A stretch of 7,761 nt of DNA from NCBI GenBank assembly GCA_029558435.1, contig JAKQEZ010000609.1, positions 1 through 7,761 on the forward strand. The letters are read 5' to 3'. The position numbers and the translations under genes are program-made. This stretch comes from Bacteroidota bacterium (lineage in GTDB: Bacteria > Bacteroidota > Bacteroidia > Flavobacteriales > Crocinitomicaceae). Every line of letters begins with the position of its first letter. Positions within the stretch are counted from its first letter, which is position 1. Of the stretch, positions 1 through 7,334 are shown in pieces. Below the pieces are notes generated by a model. That model saw nothing but the letters and a program-made list of their open reading frames with translations, ran no database searches and had not been told where the DNA came from.

Positions 1-40
1 TGTGCCTGAATGTGTATCGGCTGTCCTTTGGCATTAGCGC

Positions 41-172
41 TAACGTTTTGCGGCTTGGCGTAGTGACGGATTTTTACCACAAATGTTTATACGAAGCACT
101 ACTGTTTGTTGAACCACAAAACTGTCATACGAAGCACTGAACCGCCAATTTCTTGTAGGTGCTGTTATAGGC
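41..172 (-). repeat. Left attC-like imperfect palindrome (degenerate)
   Basis: This stretch begins with TAACGTTTTGCGGCTT (41-56), identical over 16 bp to 7509-7524 in the right-hand site, and ends with GTTATAGGC (164-172). Its two ends can pair in blocks: AAC (42-44) with GTT (164-166), TTGGCG (55-60) with CGCCAA (143-148), and AGTG (62-65) with CACT (135-138). The loop holds a 12-bp direct repeat, ATACGAAGCACT, at 89-100 and 127-138; its GAAGCAC core recurs in the right site's loop. Paired outer boxes, inner boxes and a variable loop match the layout of integron attC sites. Read on the minus strand it lies downstream of the last gene, where a cassette attC belongs. The outer boxes do not fit the classical RYYYAAC/GTTRRRY consensus exactly, so a lineage-specific palindromic repeat is the alternative reading. 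Confidence 0.5.
89..138. repeat. 12-bp direct repeat pair in the left-site loop
   Basis: ATACGAAGCACT occurs at 89-100 and again at 127-138, 38 bp apart. The 7-bp core GAAGCAC is also at 7561-7567 in the loop of the right-hand site, and AAAGCAC is at 7596-7602. This suggests the loop sequence belongs to the same repeat family and is not random filler. No function can be assigned. Confidence 0.6.
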
Positions 173-402
173 TGGCGTTCTTGTCTGGCGTGGGTTACAA
201 TCATTTTTATGTCGTCTGTTTGTGTCATTTGTCGAGTGCTTTTTTGTCTGGCTTGTGTGTCGGGTGTTTTATTTTTTTTGAAGCGTTGGAAATTTTTTAA
301 AAACAATTTTTCTTTTGGGTCGGCTTTGCAAGCTCTATTAAAAACTTTGGTCGTGTGTCGGCTTGTGCGGTTTTTAATTGTGCTTGCAAATTGCGTTGGA
401 CT
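173..402. other. Noncoding 3' end of the unit, no gene seen
   Basis: This stretch lies between the stop of the ATPase gene and the left palindrome. It is rich in G and T on the plus strand and repeats GTCG, TGTCG and TTGTG motifs. It shares CTTGTGTGTCGGG (252-264), TGTCGTCTGTT (210-220) and GAAGCGTTGG (280-289) with the noncoding stretch at 7216-7503. A perfect 9-bp inverted repeat, TTTGCAAGC (325-333) with GCTTGCAAA (382-390), has a 48-nt loop and starts 12 nt past the operon's last stop codon. It has no clear run of U on the downstream side, so I do not call it a terminator. Open frames across this stretch look accidental: they run into the palindrome and resemble no protein I know. Confidence 0.6.
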
Positions 403-2142
403 TTACGTGAATACATCTCTAATTAATTTTTTAATTGTCAAGTTTTCAAGTTTTGATGCAATAGGAGAAACGTTGTCTTGATTATCTTTCCAGTGCATTC
501 CCTCATTATAGATTATCCCAAGTAAATAATGTGATTCAGGAGATATAAATCCCATTTCTTCTGCCTTCTCTAATTTACTTCTTGTTTTATGAGTTGCTAA
601 AAATGCAGTTCTTGCCTCAGCACTTTGTAATTTGTTATAAGCGATTTCTTCTATTTTAACTCTTAATGCACCACAAACAGCAAATGGGTCATAGGGTTGA
701 TTTGCTAAATAGTTTGTCACTTCATTGTTAAGATGTTGAACGAAGTTATTTCCTTCACCCCAAGTTTCGGGAAGTGTCAAAGCTCTAAACTCTGCTCTTT
801 TGTTAATTGTCCCTGGGTAGTAATGCAACAAAAATTTGTCTAGGTCTGCCTTGATAGTTGCGTTCTCTCTGTTTCTAAGCAAACGTATCATATGTGGACT
901 AACTTGTATTGTAGTATTGTCAAGATAATAAACCTTTTGATTGCTGAAAGCAAAATTTTTGAAGTAGTTCGGATTTAAGTGAGTTAAAATTAAAGGGTAA
1001 ATTCTTTTCCCTAACGAATCGTATTCCTTGATGAAAGTTGTAATGTAGTATTGAGCAGCCGTTAAATTGGCATCATCTAAATAGTCAAACACTTCATCAA
1101 TTATTAAAATGTTTGCTGCTTTTTTCAAATTTCTTTTTGCCCTAAAAAGCATAGAAATAAATGTCAAAATATCCCTTTGACCATTTGAAATATGGATAGC
1201 TTTTGGAAACTTAACAACGAGTTTGCCACCTGTTTCACTCGAACGAATGCTTTTCCACGTGCAATTAAAGGTTGAAAGTGTGTTGTCAAAACGTTGTTTG
1301 TCTAACTTGTAATTGCTGAAAACACAAGCCGCTTTAAAGTTATTCGGGTCTTGATTGTAAAGCCAAATTAATTGAATAGCAGCCAAATAACTCTTTGCTT
1401 CGGAATTGTAGCCAATATCAAAGGTGTGAATCAAATTTCCAATTGTATTTAAATAATCAATTTGCTTTAAATCAGCTAAGCGATTTGCAGTAATCCAGTC
1501 AAGTAAAACTGGTGCAGTTCCTTGCTGTGCATTAATATCCGCAATTATTGCATTAATTCTGCCTTGTATTCTATCTCCATTGCCTCGTTGTAATGCAAGG
1601 TAATTCTCACTTAATTGTTCAACCAATAATAAATTAGCTAATACAGCATTTGAATTTGGAAGTACTCTGCTACAAACTCCAAATCTAGCTTGAGAATCTC
1701 TAAAAGAATAATTAAATGAGGTGTTTTCTGGAATACGGTCAACTAAAACTACATCTTCAATTATCAGTGATGCTCTTGCATTTCCAAATCCTCCGAATGT
1801 AGATGCGTTTCCCTTTGGTTTAGTTTGATTGTTGATTACAAAATAATCTAACTCTGCACTTATTGTATTTGTCCCGTTTGTTGCTTCGAGTGTTGCAACT
1901 GTTCCATCTGGTCGAACATATTCGACATAGATTCGTGGTAAATTGGCAATGTTTTCAGCGTATAAATCATCTTCATCTAAGTCAATTCGCCTATTATTCA
2001 TTGAATTAAAAGCAGTTGCTAAAGAACTTTTTCCAAAGCCATTAGGTGCAACTAAAAGACTTGGTCTATTAGGAGTAATGTCCAAGGCAAATCTTTTGCT
2101 CTGAATGCCTTTGATATGTTCTATTTCAATTACTCTTATCAT
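403..2142 (-). CDS. ABC/RecF-type ATPase with C-terminal helical domain, defence-associated
   Basis: A 579-residue soluble P-loop ATPase of the ABC/SMC/RecF class. Visible motifs: Walker A APNGFGKSS (32-40); an ABC signature variant ISNGQRD (318-324); Walker B ILIIDE (345-350) with Asp349 and the catalytic Glu350; a D-loop region YLDD (354-357); and an H-loop His388 in LILTHLNP. About 280 residues separate Walker A from the signature, without the long heptad coiled coil of SMC or Rad50. After the ATPase core comes an extension of about 150 residues. Its tail, around 485-560, is helical and has a LRVKIEE / LEKAEEMGFIS / YNEGMH pattern resembling DUF4145/HEPN-like modules, although the usual HEPN Arg is missing before His550. 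The start ATG overlaps the peptidase stop in an ATGA, so it is probably translated by coupling. ATPases of this class often sense invasion and control a partner effector; the adjacent peptidase is the obvious candidate partner, which is inference. It is neither an R-M subunit nor recognisably RloC or PrrC. Confidence 0.85.
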   Translation of the reverse strand: MIRVIEIEHIKGIQSKRFALDITPNRPSLLVAPNGFGKSSLATAFNSMNNRRIDLDEDDLYAENIANLPRIYVEYVRPDGTVATLEATNGTNTISAELDYFVINNQTKPKGNASTFGGFGNARASLIIEDVVLVDRIPENTSFNYSFRDSQARFGVCSRVLPNSNAVLANLLLVEQLSENYLALQRGNGDRIQGRINAIIADINAQQGTAPVLLDWITANRLADLKQIDYLNTIGNLIHTFDIGYNSEAKSYLAAIQLIWLYNQDPNNFKAACVFSNYKLDKQRFDNTLSTFNCTWKSIRSSETGGKLVVKFPKAIHISNGQRDILTFISMLFRAKRNLKKAANILIIDEVFDYLDDANLTAAQYYITTFIKEYDSLGKRIYPLILTHLNPNYFKNFAFSNQKVYYLDNTTIQVSPHMIRLLRNRENATIKADLDKFLLHYYPGTINKRAEFRALTLPETWGEGNNFVQHLNNEVTNYLANQPYDPFAVCGALRVKIEEIAYNKLQSAEARTAFLATHKTRSKLEKAEEMGFISPESHYLLGIIYNEGMHWKDNQDNVSPIASKLENLTIKKLIRDVFT

Positions 2143-2636
2143 TTTATATCAGTAGATCTCAATAGTTCGGAAATTCTTTCAACTCTTGCTCTGTTTATTG
2201 GATTGTCAAATGTTGTCGGCTCGTTTGTTATTGATTTGCTCAAACTTGAATTAATGTGACTGCCGTAACCTTTTGAAATGGCGAAGTCGTCTGCGTTAAA
2301 TTCTCTTTGTTGTAAGTCTTGATGTGGATTGAATACGTGTCCAATTTCGTGTAGGATAATTGCAACAACTTCTTCGGGCATTAACTTCTTTAAATATTCT
2401 CCCTCAAATATTATCAATCTCATTGTTTCAACAGCAGGTGTATTACTTAATTCAGTAACAATTGAAGGAGCATAAGAACGGCAAAAGAAAACATTCATCT
2501 CATCAAGACGTTGAACGTCTCTGTCTGACAAGGCTTGAATTAGCATTGAGTATTCATTCCTTGTTTGCAATAGCTGTCCAAAACTGATTTGCAAAAATCG
2601 CTTTCTAAATAAATTTCCTTTTTCTTCTGCTGTCAT
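2139..2636 (-). CDS. Small soluble M48-like zinc metallopeptidase
   Basis: A 165-residue protein with a clear gluzincin active site. HEIGH (96-100) supplies two zinc-binding His and the catalytic Glu97, on a helix that begins PEEVVAIIL. REFNADDFA (111-119) contains the ExxxD arrangement (Glu112, Asp116) that supplies the third zinc ligand in M48 peptidases. A short helix with Arg149, Arg151 and Arg154 follows, at the position where M48 proteins carry their C-terminal Arg-rich segment. There is no signal peptide or membrane segment, so it differs from HtpX and other membrane M48 enzymes and should act in the cytoplasm. ImmA/IrrE (M78) is a possible alternative, but the ExxAD pattern fits M48 better. 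The start is fixed by a TAATG overlap with the upstream hsdM-S stop, and its own stop overlaps the ATPase start by 4 nt. Such tight coupling suggests equimolar production and a shared function with the ATPase. The substrate is unknown. Confidence 0.85.
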   Translation of the reverse strand: MTAEEKGNLFRKRFLQISFGQLLQTRNEYSMLIQALSDRDVQRLDEMNVFFCRSYAPSIVTELSNTPAVETMRLIIFEGEYLKKLMPEEVVAIILHEIGHVFNPHQDLQQREFNADDFAISKGYGSHINSSLSKSITNEPTTFDNPINRARVERISELLRSTDIK

Positions 2637-4804
2637 TATTTCAAAATTTCAACATTATCAAATTGAAAGACATTTTCAAGTATTGCAGGTGTTAGGAACT
2701 CTAACTTTTTATTAAGTTCAATTTGATTTAATTTCAGTTGTGTCAATTTTTCAAGTGCATCAACTATTTTATTTTGAACTTCAAGTTCTGGTAATGGAAT
2801 TTCCAATGACAAGAAAGTCGGAACTGAAATAGAATTTCTTCTTGCACCTATTCCTTTTGACTTATTTAATAAATCTTGCCAAACTTTTGGGTGTTTACAA
2901 TATTCTGAAATATACTTAATGTTAATTCCTTCCTTGGCTTTGAAAGTTGGATATTGAGGTGAAAGAAATAAGCCTTCAAATTCTTTAGGAACTAATGCAA
3001 TAGCACCTTCCCAGCCTTTTACTTTGCTAATAACTAAATCGTTTTCGTGTAAACGATGAAATACCTTGTATGATGTGTTATTGCCTTCTAAAAATTGTCG
3101 CTTGAATATCCCTTTGCCAAAACCATAAACACCAGCAAATTCATATGATACGGCAGGGTCAACAACTACTTCTTCGGTGTTTTCCTCAATCGCTTTGTAA
3201 AGCGGTTCTTTTGGAGCATCAATACTCAAGTCTATTTCCTCTTTTATTTCTTTAATCAATTTCAAGTTTTCAGAAATTTGAGAATAAATATCGTTGGATA
3301 TTTGAATTGCATTTAAACCAATGTAAAGGTCTTTTTTATTAGGATTTTTTAAATCAAGGTTGATTGAAATTGCTCCTTTTTCTCCCTCTTTTATGACTTC
3401 CGATACTTTTACTGACCAAGCATTTTCATTTTCTTTACGCTTTGTCCACCATTTTTTTAAGTTATCGAATTCTTCAATTCTTAACGGTTTTGATTTGCTA
3501 TATTTCTTTTTTTCTTCAGGAACACATATTTCATAAAACCAAATTTTGTCAGTTTGCTTTTCTGTATCAAAGAAAATTAGATTAGAGGGAATATCTGTGT
3601 ATGGTGCAAAAACACCGTCACCAAGTCTAACAATAGTGTGAACATTGAAATCAGTTAATAATTGTTTGATAATTCTACCTGCAACACCATTTGCTAATAG
3701 AGCAGAATTTGGCACAACAATGGCGGCTCTGCCGCCATCTTGTGTTGGCTTTTTGCGTTTTAGCTTACGCATTATCAATTGCAAAAAGAGTAAAGCAGTT
3801 TCAGTGGTTTGCTTATCGTCAGGAAAGTTGTTTAAAATTCCCTTTTCTTCTTCTCCTCCAAATGGTGGATTGGCTAATACTATATCAACTCTTTGGTTGT
3901 CTCCAATATCTTTTAATGGCACTCTTAAACTATTACCGCTGTCAATGTCTGGATAGTTTAATCCGTGAAGTAATAAATTCATTTGTGAAAGCAAATAGGG
4001 AAGTGGCTTTGCTTCACCGCCAATGATTGATTTTTCTTGTAAAAGTTTTTTATGCTCTACGGTTTTGGCTTGTTTCTTTAAATGTTCAAAAGCTTCAACT
4101 AAGAAACCGCCTGTTCCACAAGCTGGGTCTAAAACTGTTTCGCCAATTTTTGGGTCAAGCATATCGACCATAAATTTCACAACGGGACGAGGCGTATAAA
4201 ATTCGCCTGCATCACCGCTTGCATCTCTCATTTCTTTTAATATGCTTTCGTATAAATGCGAAAGTGAATTTAGTTCTTCGTTGCTTGTAAAATGGATTTC
4301 ATCAATTTTATTGATGATGTCACGAAGTAAATAACCGTTAATCATTCGGTTAGTTACACCTTTAAAAACGGTAGCAATTACATCTTTTCGTTCTGCTCCT
4401 GTTTCACTTTGTAAGGCTCGTAAATAGTAGAACAAACCTGTTCTTTCTTTTCCGTCAGATAGTTTTATTTTTTCATTGCTTACAAAAGCCAATAAATCAT
4501 CTCCGGTCAAATTTTTGTCTTTAGCCCAGTCTCTCCAACGGTATGGTTCAGCAATAGCTGATTTGTATTTTTTGCCTTCCAGTTGTGAATTTACTTCTTG
4601 CAACTGTTCGTTATCATCTAAGAATTTTAAAAACATTATCCAAGTTAACATTGGCAAACGGTCTCCATCACCGTTCATTCCTTTGTCCTTACGCATAATG
4701 TTTCTACACGTTTTTATAATGCCACTTAAACGCTGTGCAGGTGTTTCAATGACAACTGGTTTCGCTTCTTTCTTCGGTGCTTTTTCTTTTTTCGTCTTTG
4801 CCAT
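2636..4804 (-). CDS. hsdM: HsdM-HsdS fusion: Type I-like N6-adenine methyltransferase with one target recognition domain
   Basis: This 722-residue protein should methylate adenine at N6 within the target site and guide the restriction subunit. It opens with a Lys-rich leader (2-16), then an HsdM N-terminal helical domain (about 21-170) and the Rossmann methyltransferase domain with GEFYTPRPVV (200-209), SAM-binding DPACGTGGF (226-234) and catalytic NPPF (312-315). The usual HsdM end is recognisable around INLDLKNPN (481-489). A linker helix (about 505-525) leads to one HsdS-like target recognition domain (about 550-672, ending in the typical IPLPELEVQNKIV), followed by the conserved long helix (677-714). 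A normal HsdM is about 500 residues and works with a separate two-domain HsdS; no other S gene is in the window. Two copies presumably dimerise to make both half-site contacts, predicting a symmetric, palindromic bipartite target. ATG lies 8 nt after the hsdR stop with no Shine-Dalgarno. All catalytic residues look intact. Confidence 0.93.
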   Translation of the reverse strand: MAKTKKEKAPKKEAKPVVIETPAQRLSGIIKTCRNIMRKDKGMNGDGDRLPMLTWIMFLKFLDDNEQLQEVNSQLEGKKYKSAIAEPYRWRDWAKDKNLTGDDLLAFVSNEKIKLSDGKERTGLFYYLRALQSETGAERKDVIATVFKGVTNRMINGYLLRDIINKIDEIHFTSNEELNSLSHLYESILKEMRDASGDAGEFYTPRPVVKFMVDMLDPKIGETVLDPACGTGGFLVEAFEHLKKQAKTVEHKKLLQEKSIIGGEAKPLPYLLSQMNLLLHGLNYPDIDSGNSLRVPLKDIGDNQRVDIVLANPPFGGEEEKGILNNFPDDKQTTETALLFLQLIMRKLKRKKPTQDGGRAAIVVPNSALLANGVAGRIIKQLLTDFNVHTIVRLGDGVFAPYTDIPSNLIFFDTEKQTDKIWFYEICVPEEKKKYSKSKPLRIEEFDNLKKWWTKRKENENAWSVKVSEVIKEGEKGAISINLDLKNPNKKDLYIGLNAIQISNDIYSQISENLKLIKEIKEEIDLSIDAPKEPLYKAIEENTEEVVVDPAVSYEFAGVYGFGKGIFKRQFLEGNNTSYKVFHRLHENDLVISKVKGWEGAIALVPKEFEGLFLSPQYPTFKAKEGINIKYISEYCKHPKVWQDLLNKSKGIGARRNSISVPTFLSLEIPLPELEVQNKIVDALEKLTQLKLNQIELNKKLEFLTPAILENVFQFDNVEILK

Positions 4805-4812
4805 TTTTTATA

Positions 4813-7215
4813 TTATGCTGCTTCTGCGTATAACAGGGTTTGTAATTCACTAATTGCTTTTTTGAATTCGTCCATTCCACCAAATTCATTTACTATTTCT
4901 ATCGGATTGCCTTGCTGTGCAATTGGTTCAACCGAAATAATGTCGGGTCTGATTTGATTTAAACCATAATCAACATACTTTTCTAAAATCAAATTCAAAA
5001 CATCTTTGGCTCTTTCGCTGTAATGAGCAAAAAAGTCAGGTTTGTTTTTCTTCAATAAATCTGCTCTTTGTTTTCTTGTCAATGGTTTTAAATCAAAGGC
5101 AACAAAACAAAGCAAGTCGAAAGGGTCAACATCTTGTTGTTTGGTAATTTCCATTAATTGGTCAATAGAAATTCCGTTGTTTTCCAATTCGTCTAAAATG
5201 TGTTGTCGTTCTTCCAAATCATTCCATTTGCTTCGGAAATCATTCATTGAAGGAAACATTGTTGTAATCTGTTCCTTTGCATATTGTGTAAACTGAACAG
5301 TTCTTAGCTTACCGTTTGCATCTAAAATCTGAACGCTTTCTGCAACAATTGAAACTGTTCCTTCACTGATATAATATTTTCTTCTTGGTTCTCCACCGCC
5401 TCCGCCTGTTGGTGGTTCGTCAGTATCGTCATCATCTTCCCAATCATCAGGCTCGTCTGTTGGTGGGTCTGGTGTCCATTCATCACCATCAGTTATATTT
5501 CCGTCTCCGTCAATTTCATCTTCGGTTATTAATGGTGGTTCTCCGTCAAAGTCAGGGTCGGCAAAATTTCGTGTTGCACTTCCTGTATAATCTAAAATTG
5601 TGAAGAACAACTTTTCTTTATCTTCTCTTACTCTTGTGCCTCGTCCAACAATTTGTTTGAATTCAGTCATTGAGTTTATAGTTCTAAAAATCACAATGTT
5701 TTTGCAAGTCGGAACATCAACACCAGTGCTTAATAATTTTGAAGTTGTTACTACAACTGGAATTGGTTCGTCTATATCCATAAACCTACCTAAATGCCCT
5801 TTGCCAATGTCTCCTTCTTCTGAAACTATCCGAACAACATAGTCGGGATATTGCTGAACTAAGTCTGTATTTAAGTTGCTTATTTCTCTGCGAAATTGGT
5901 CAGCGTGTTCTTGGTTTACACAAAACACAATAGTTTTATCAAACCGACCATATTTTACCATAAAGTTGTAAAGATGCTTTACAACTGCTTTTGTTCTTGG
6001 CAAATAGGATAGTGTATTTTCAAAATCGGGAGTTGTATAAATTCCGTCTGGAATTAATTCTCCGTTATCGTCCAATTGTCCTTCTTCGGGTCTGAAACCT
6101 GTTGCATCTGTTTCAGTAACTACACGATGAACCAAATAAGGAGCTAAAAATCCGTCCTCAATTCCTTGTTTTAGACTGTATATGTAAAGTGGATTTCCAA
6201 AATATGCGTAAGTATCTTTGTTGTCGTCTCGTAATGGTGTAGCCGTTAAACCAATTTGAACAGATGTGTTGAAATAATCTAAAATAACTCTCCAATTACT
6301 GTCGTCTGATGAACTTCCTCTGTGGCACTCGTCAATTACGATTAGGTCAAAAAAGTCTTTTGGTAATTTTCTAAATGCTCCTGCTCGGTTACTATCCTCC
6401 GCTAAAGATTGGTAAGTAGAAAAATAAACTTCTCGGCTGCTCGGCAAACCTTCTTCGGGAACTAAACATCTTGCATCACCAAAAACTGCAAAATCTTTGG
6501 CGTGTGGGTCTGTAACTAAAATACTTCTGTCTGCAAGGAATAAAACTTTTGGTCTGCGGTGTTCGCCTTTGGTGTTCCAACGGTTATTCCAAAGTTTATA
6601 AATGATTTGAAAAGCAACTGTTGTTTTTCCTGTTCCTGTCGCTAAAGTTAATAAGGCTCTTTTCTTTCCTTCTAAAACTGCTTTTACTGCTCGATTAATT
6701 GCAATTCGTTGATAGTATCTAACCTCTTTGCCACTTGTGGCAAAAAATGGTTTAAAAAATGTTTCTTGAATTTCGGGCTTGATTGGTTCGACTTGGTTCA
6801 GTCTGTTCCAAAGTTCTGTTGGTGTTGGATAGTTTGAAATTTTAGTTTCAAGTCCTGTGATAAAGTCAAATTCAATTATTTCAGTGCCATTTGTTGAGTA
6901 GGCAAATTTAAGTCCGAGTATTTGAGCATAGTCTTTTGCTTGTTGGATGCCGTCAGCAGCCGACTTGTATTTTTTCTTTGCTTCAACAATTGCAATTGGA
7001 AAGTTTTGTGAATAGCGAAGCAAGTAGTCAAAGCGTTTCGCTTTTTTTCTTCTTGCTTTTCTTCCTATCACAATGATTTTACCGTCAGTAAAAGTCCGTT
7101 GTTCAAGGATTAAATCATCTGTCCATAGGCTGTCATACAGTTTGGGTAACACTTCCTTTCGGCAAGTGTCCGCTTCGCTGTCGTGGTCGTCAATATGTAT
7201 AGTTTTATCACTCAT
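4813..7215 (-). CDS. hsdR: HsdR, Type I restriction enzyme R subunit (EcoEI-like), nuclease and translocase
   Basis: An 800-residue ATP-dependent DNA translocase and endonuclease that should cut unmethylated DNA when bound to the HsdM-S protein. The N-terminus has the family pattern EADTCRKEVLPKL (14-26) and a PD-(D/E)xK nuclease with Asp63 and the Glu78-Ala-Lys80 triplet in IAIVEAKK. The two-RecA motor shows motif I LATGTGKTT (191-199), motif II DECH (295-298), motif III LTATP (323-327), a motif V region TTSKLLSTGVDVP (490-502) and motif VI QIVGRGTRVR (521-530). A strongly acidic, Pro-rich linker (about 555-604) ending in five glycines (604-608) separates the motor from a C-terminal EcoEI-R-like helical domain (about 612-795), which usually contacts the methyltransferase. 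It is the first gene of the operon. The start at 7215 fits the family N-terminus; the upstream leader is short and A-rich with no Shine-Dalgarno. There is no sign of inactivation. Confidence 0.95.
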   Translation of the reverse strand: MSDKTIHIDDHDSEADTCRKEVLPKLYDSLWTDDLILEQRTFTDGKIIVIGRKARRKKAKRFDYLLRYSQNFPIAIVEAKKKYKSAADGIQQAKDYAQILGLKFAYSTNGTEIIEFDFITGLETKISNYPTPTELWNRLNQVEPIKPEIQETFFKPFFATSGKEVRYYQRIAINRAVKAVLEGKKRALLTLATGTGKTTVAFQIIYKLWNNRWNTKGEHRRPKVLFLADRSILVTDPHAKDFAVFGDARCLVPEEGLPSSREVYFSTYQSLAEDSNRAGAFRKLPKDFFDLIVIDECHRGSSSDDSNWRVILDYFNTSVQIGLTATPLRDDNKDTYAYFGNPLYIYSLKQGIEDGFLAPYLVHRVVTETDATGFRPEEGQLDDNGELIPDGIYTTPDFENTLSYLPRTKAVVKHLYNFMVKYGRFDKTIVFCVNQEHADQFRREISNLNTDLVQQYPDYVVRIVSEEGDIGKGHLGRFMDIDEPIPVVVTTSKLLSTGVDVPTCKNIVIFRTINSMTEFKQIVGRGTRVREDKEKLFFTILDYTGSATRNFADPDFDGEPPLITEDEIDGDGNITDGDEWTPDPPTDEPDDWEDDDDTDEPPTGGGGGEPRRKYYISEGTVSIVAESVQILDANGKLRTVQFTQYAKEQITTMFPSMNDFRSKWNDLEERQHILDELENNGISIDQLMEITKQQDVDPFDLLCFVAFDLKPLTRKQRADLLKKNKPDFFAHYSERAKDVLNLILEKYVDYGLNQIRPDIISVEPIAQQGNPIEIVNEFGGMDEFKKAISELQTLLYAEAA

Positions 7216-7237
7216 TTACTGTCATAAAATAATTTGT

Positions 7238-7270
7238 CAAAATACGGTTTTTTGTCGGTGCGTTGGCAAA
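7238..7270 (-). promoter_or_regulatory. Possible Bacteroidota-type promoter for the operon
   Basis: On the minus strand TTTG (7270-7267) is followed after 22 nt by TATTTTG (7244-7238), close to the Bacteroidota -33 TTTG and -7 TAnnTTTG boxes but one base short in the second. Transcription would start near 7231, leaving a leader of roughly 15 nt before the hsdR ATG. Because the match is imperfect and the region is AT-rich, a chance match is possible. Confidence 0.33.
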
Positions 7271-7334
7271 AAATGGCTCTTTTGGTTTTGCGAAGGGGTG
7301 CCTTGTGTGTCGGGCAAAACCAAATGTGCCATTT
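7271..7334. repeat. Long hairpin (21-bp arms, 19 paired) upstream of the operon promoter
   Basis: The arms at 7271-7291 and 7314-7334 are complementary at 19 of 21 positions, with an uninterrupted 11-bp block, TTTGGTTTTGC (7281-7291) with GCAAAACCAAA (7314-7324), and a 22-nt loop. The loop and its edge contain the 13-mer CTTGTGTGTCGGG (7302-7314) that also occurs at 252-264. A second, mutually exclusive hairpin, CAAATG-TGC-CATTTG (7321-7335), overlaps the right arm. It sits directly upstream of the possible -33 box. It could be a regulatory fold, a short palindromic repeat or a small RNA; there is no adjacent U-run that would make it a classical terminator. Confidence 0.65.

Noticed and set aside
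40..306. 88-residue minus-strand open frame across the left palindrome
   Set aside because: It reads through the palindrome and the G/T-biased spacer, has no recognisable motif, and its composition follows the repeats and not codon usage of the neighbours.
325..390. Rho-independent terminator after the operon
   Set aside because: The 9-bp inverted repeat TTTGCAAGC/GCTTGCAAA has a 48-nt loop and no clear run of U on the downstream side in the minus-strand transcript.
403..2142. RloC or PrrC anticodon nuclease linked to the R-M system
   Set aside because: The ATPase and R-M context suggested it, but there is no zinc-hook coiled coil and no recognisable anticodon nuclease motif in the C-terminus.
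2139..2636. ImmA/IrrE-type regulator peptidase
   Set aside because: HEIGH fits both families, but the third-ligand segment REFNADDFA follows the M48 ExxAD pattern, and no partner repressor gene with a helix-turn-helix is present.
3645..4026. Plus-strand open frames antisense to the methyltransferase
   Set aside because: They are mirror frames of the conserved HsdM catalytic domain, whose motifs clearly lie on the minus strand.
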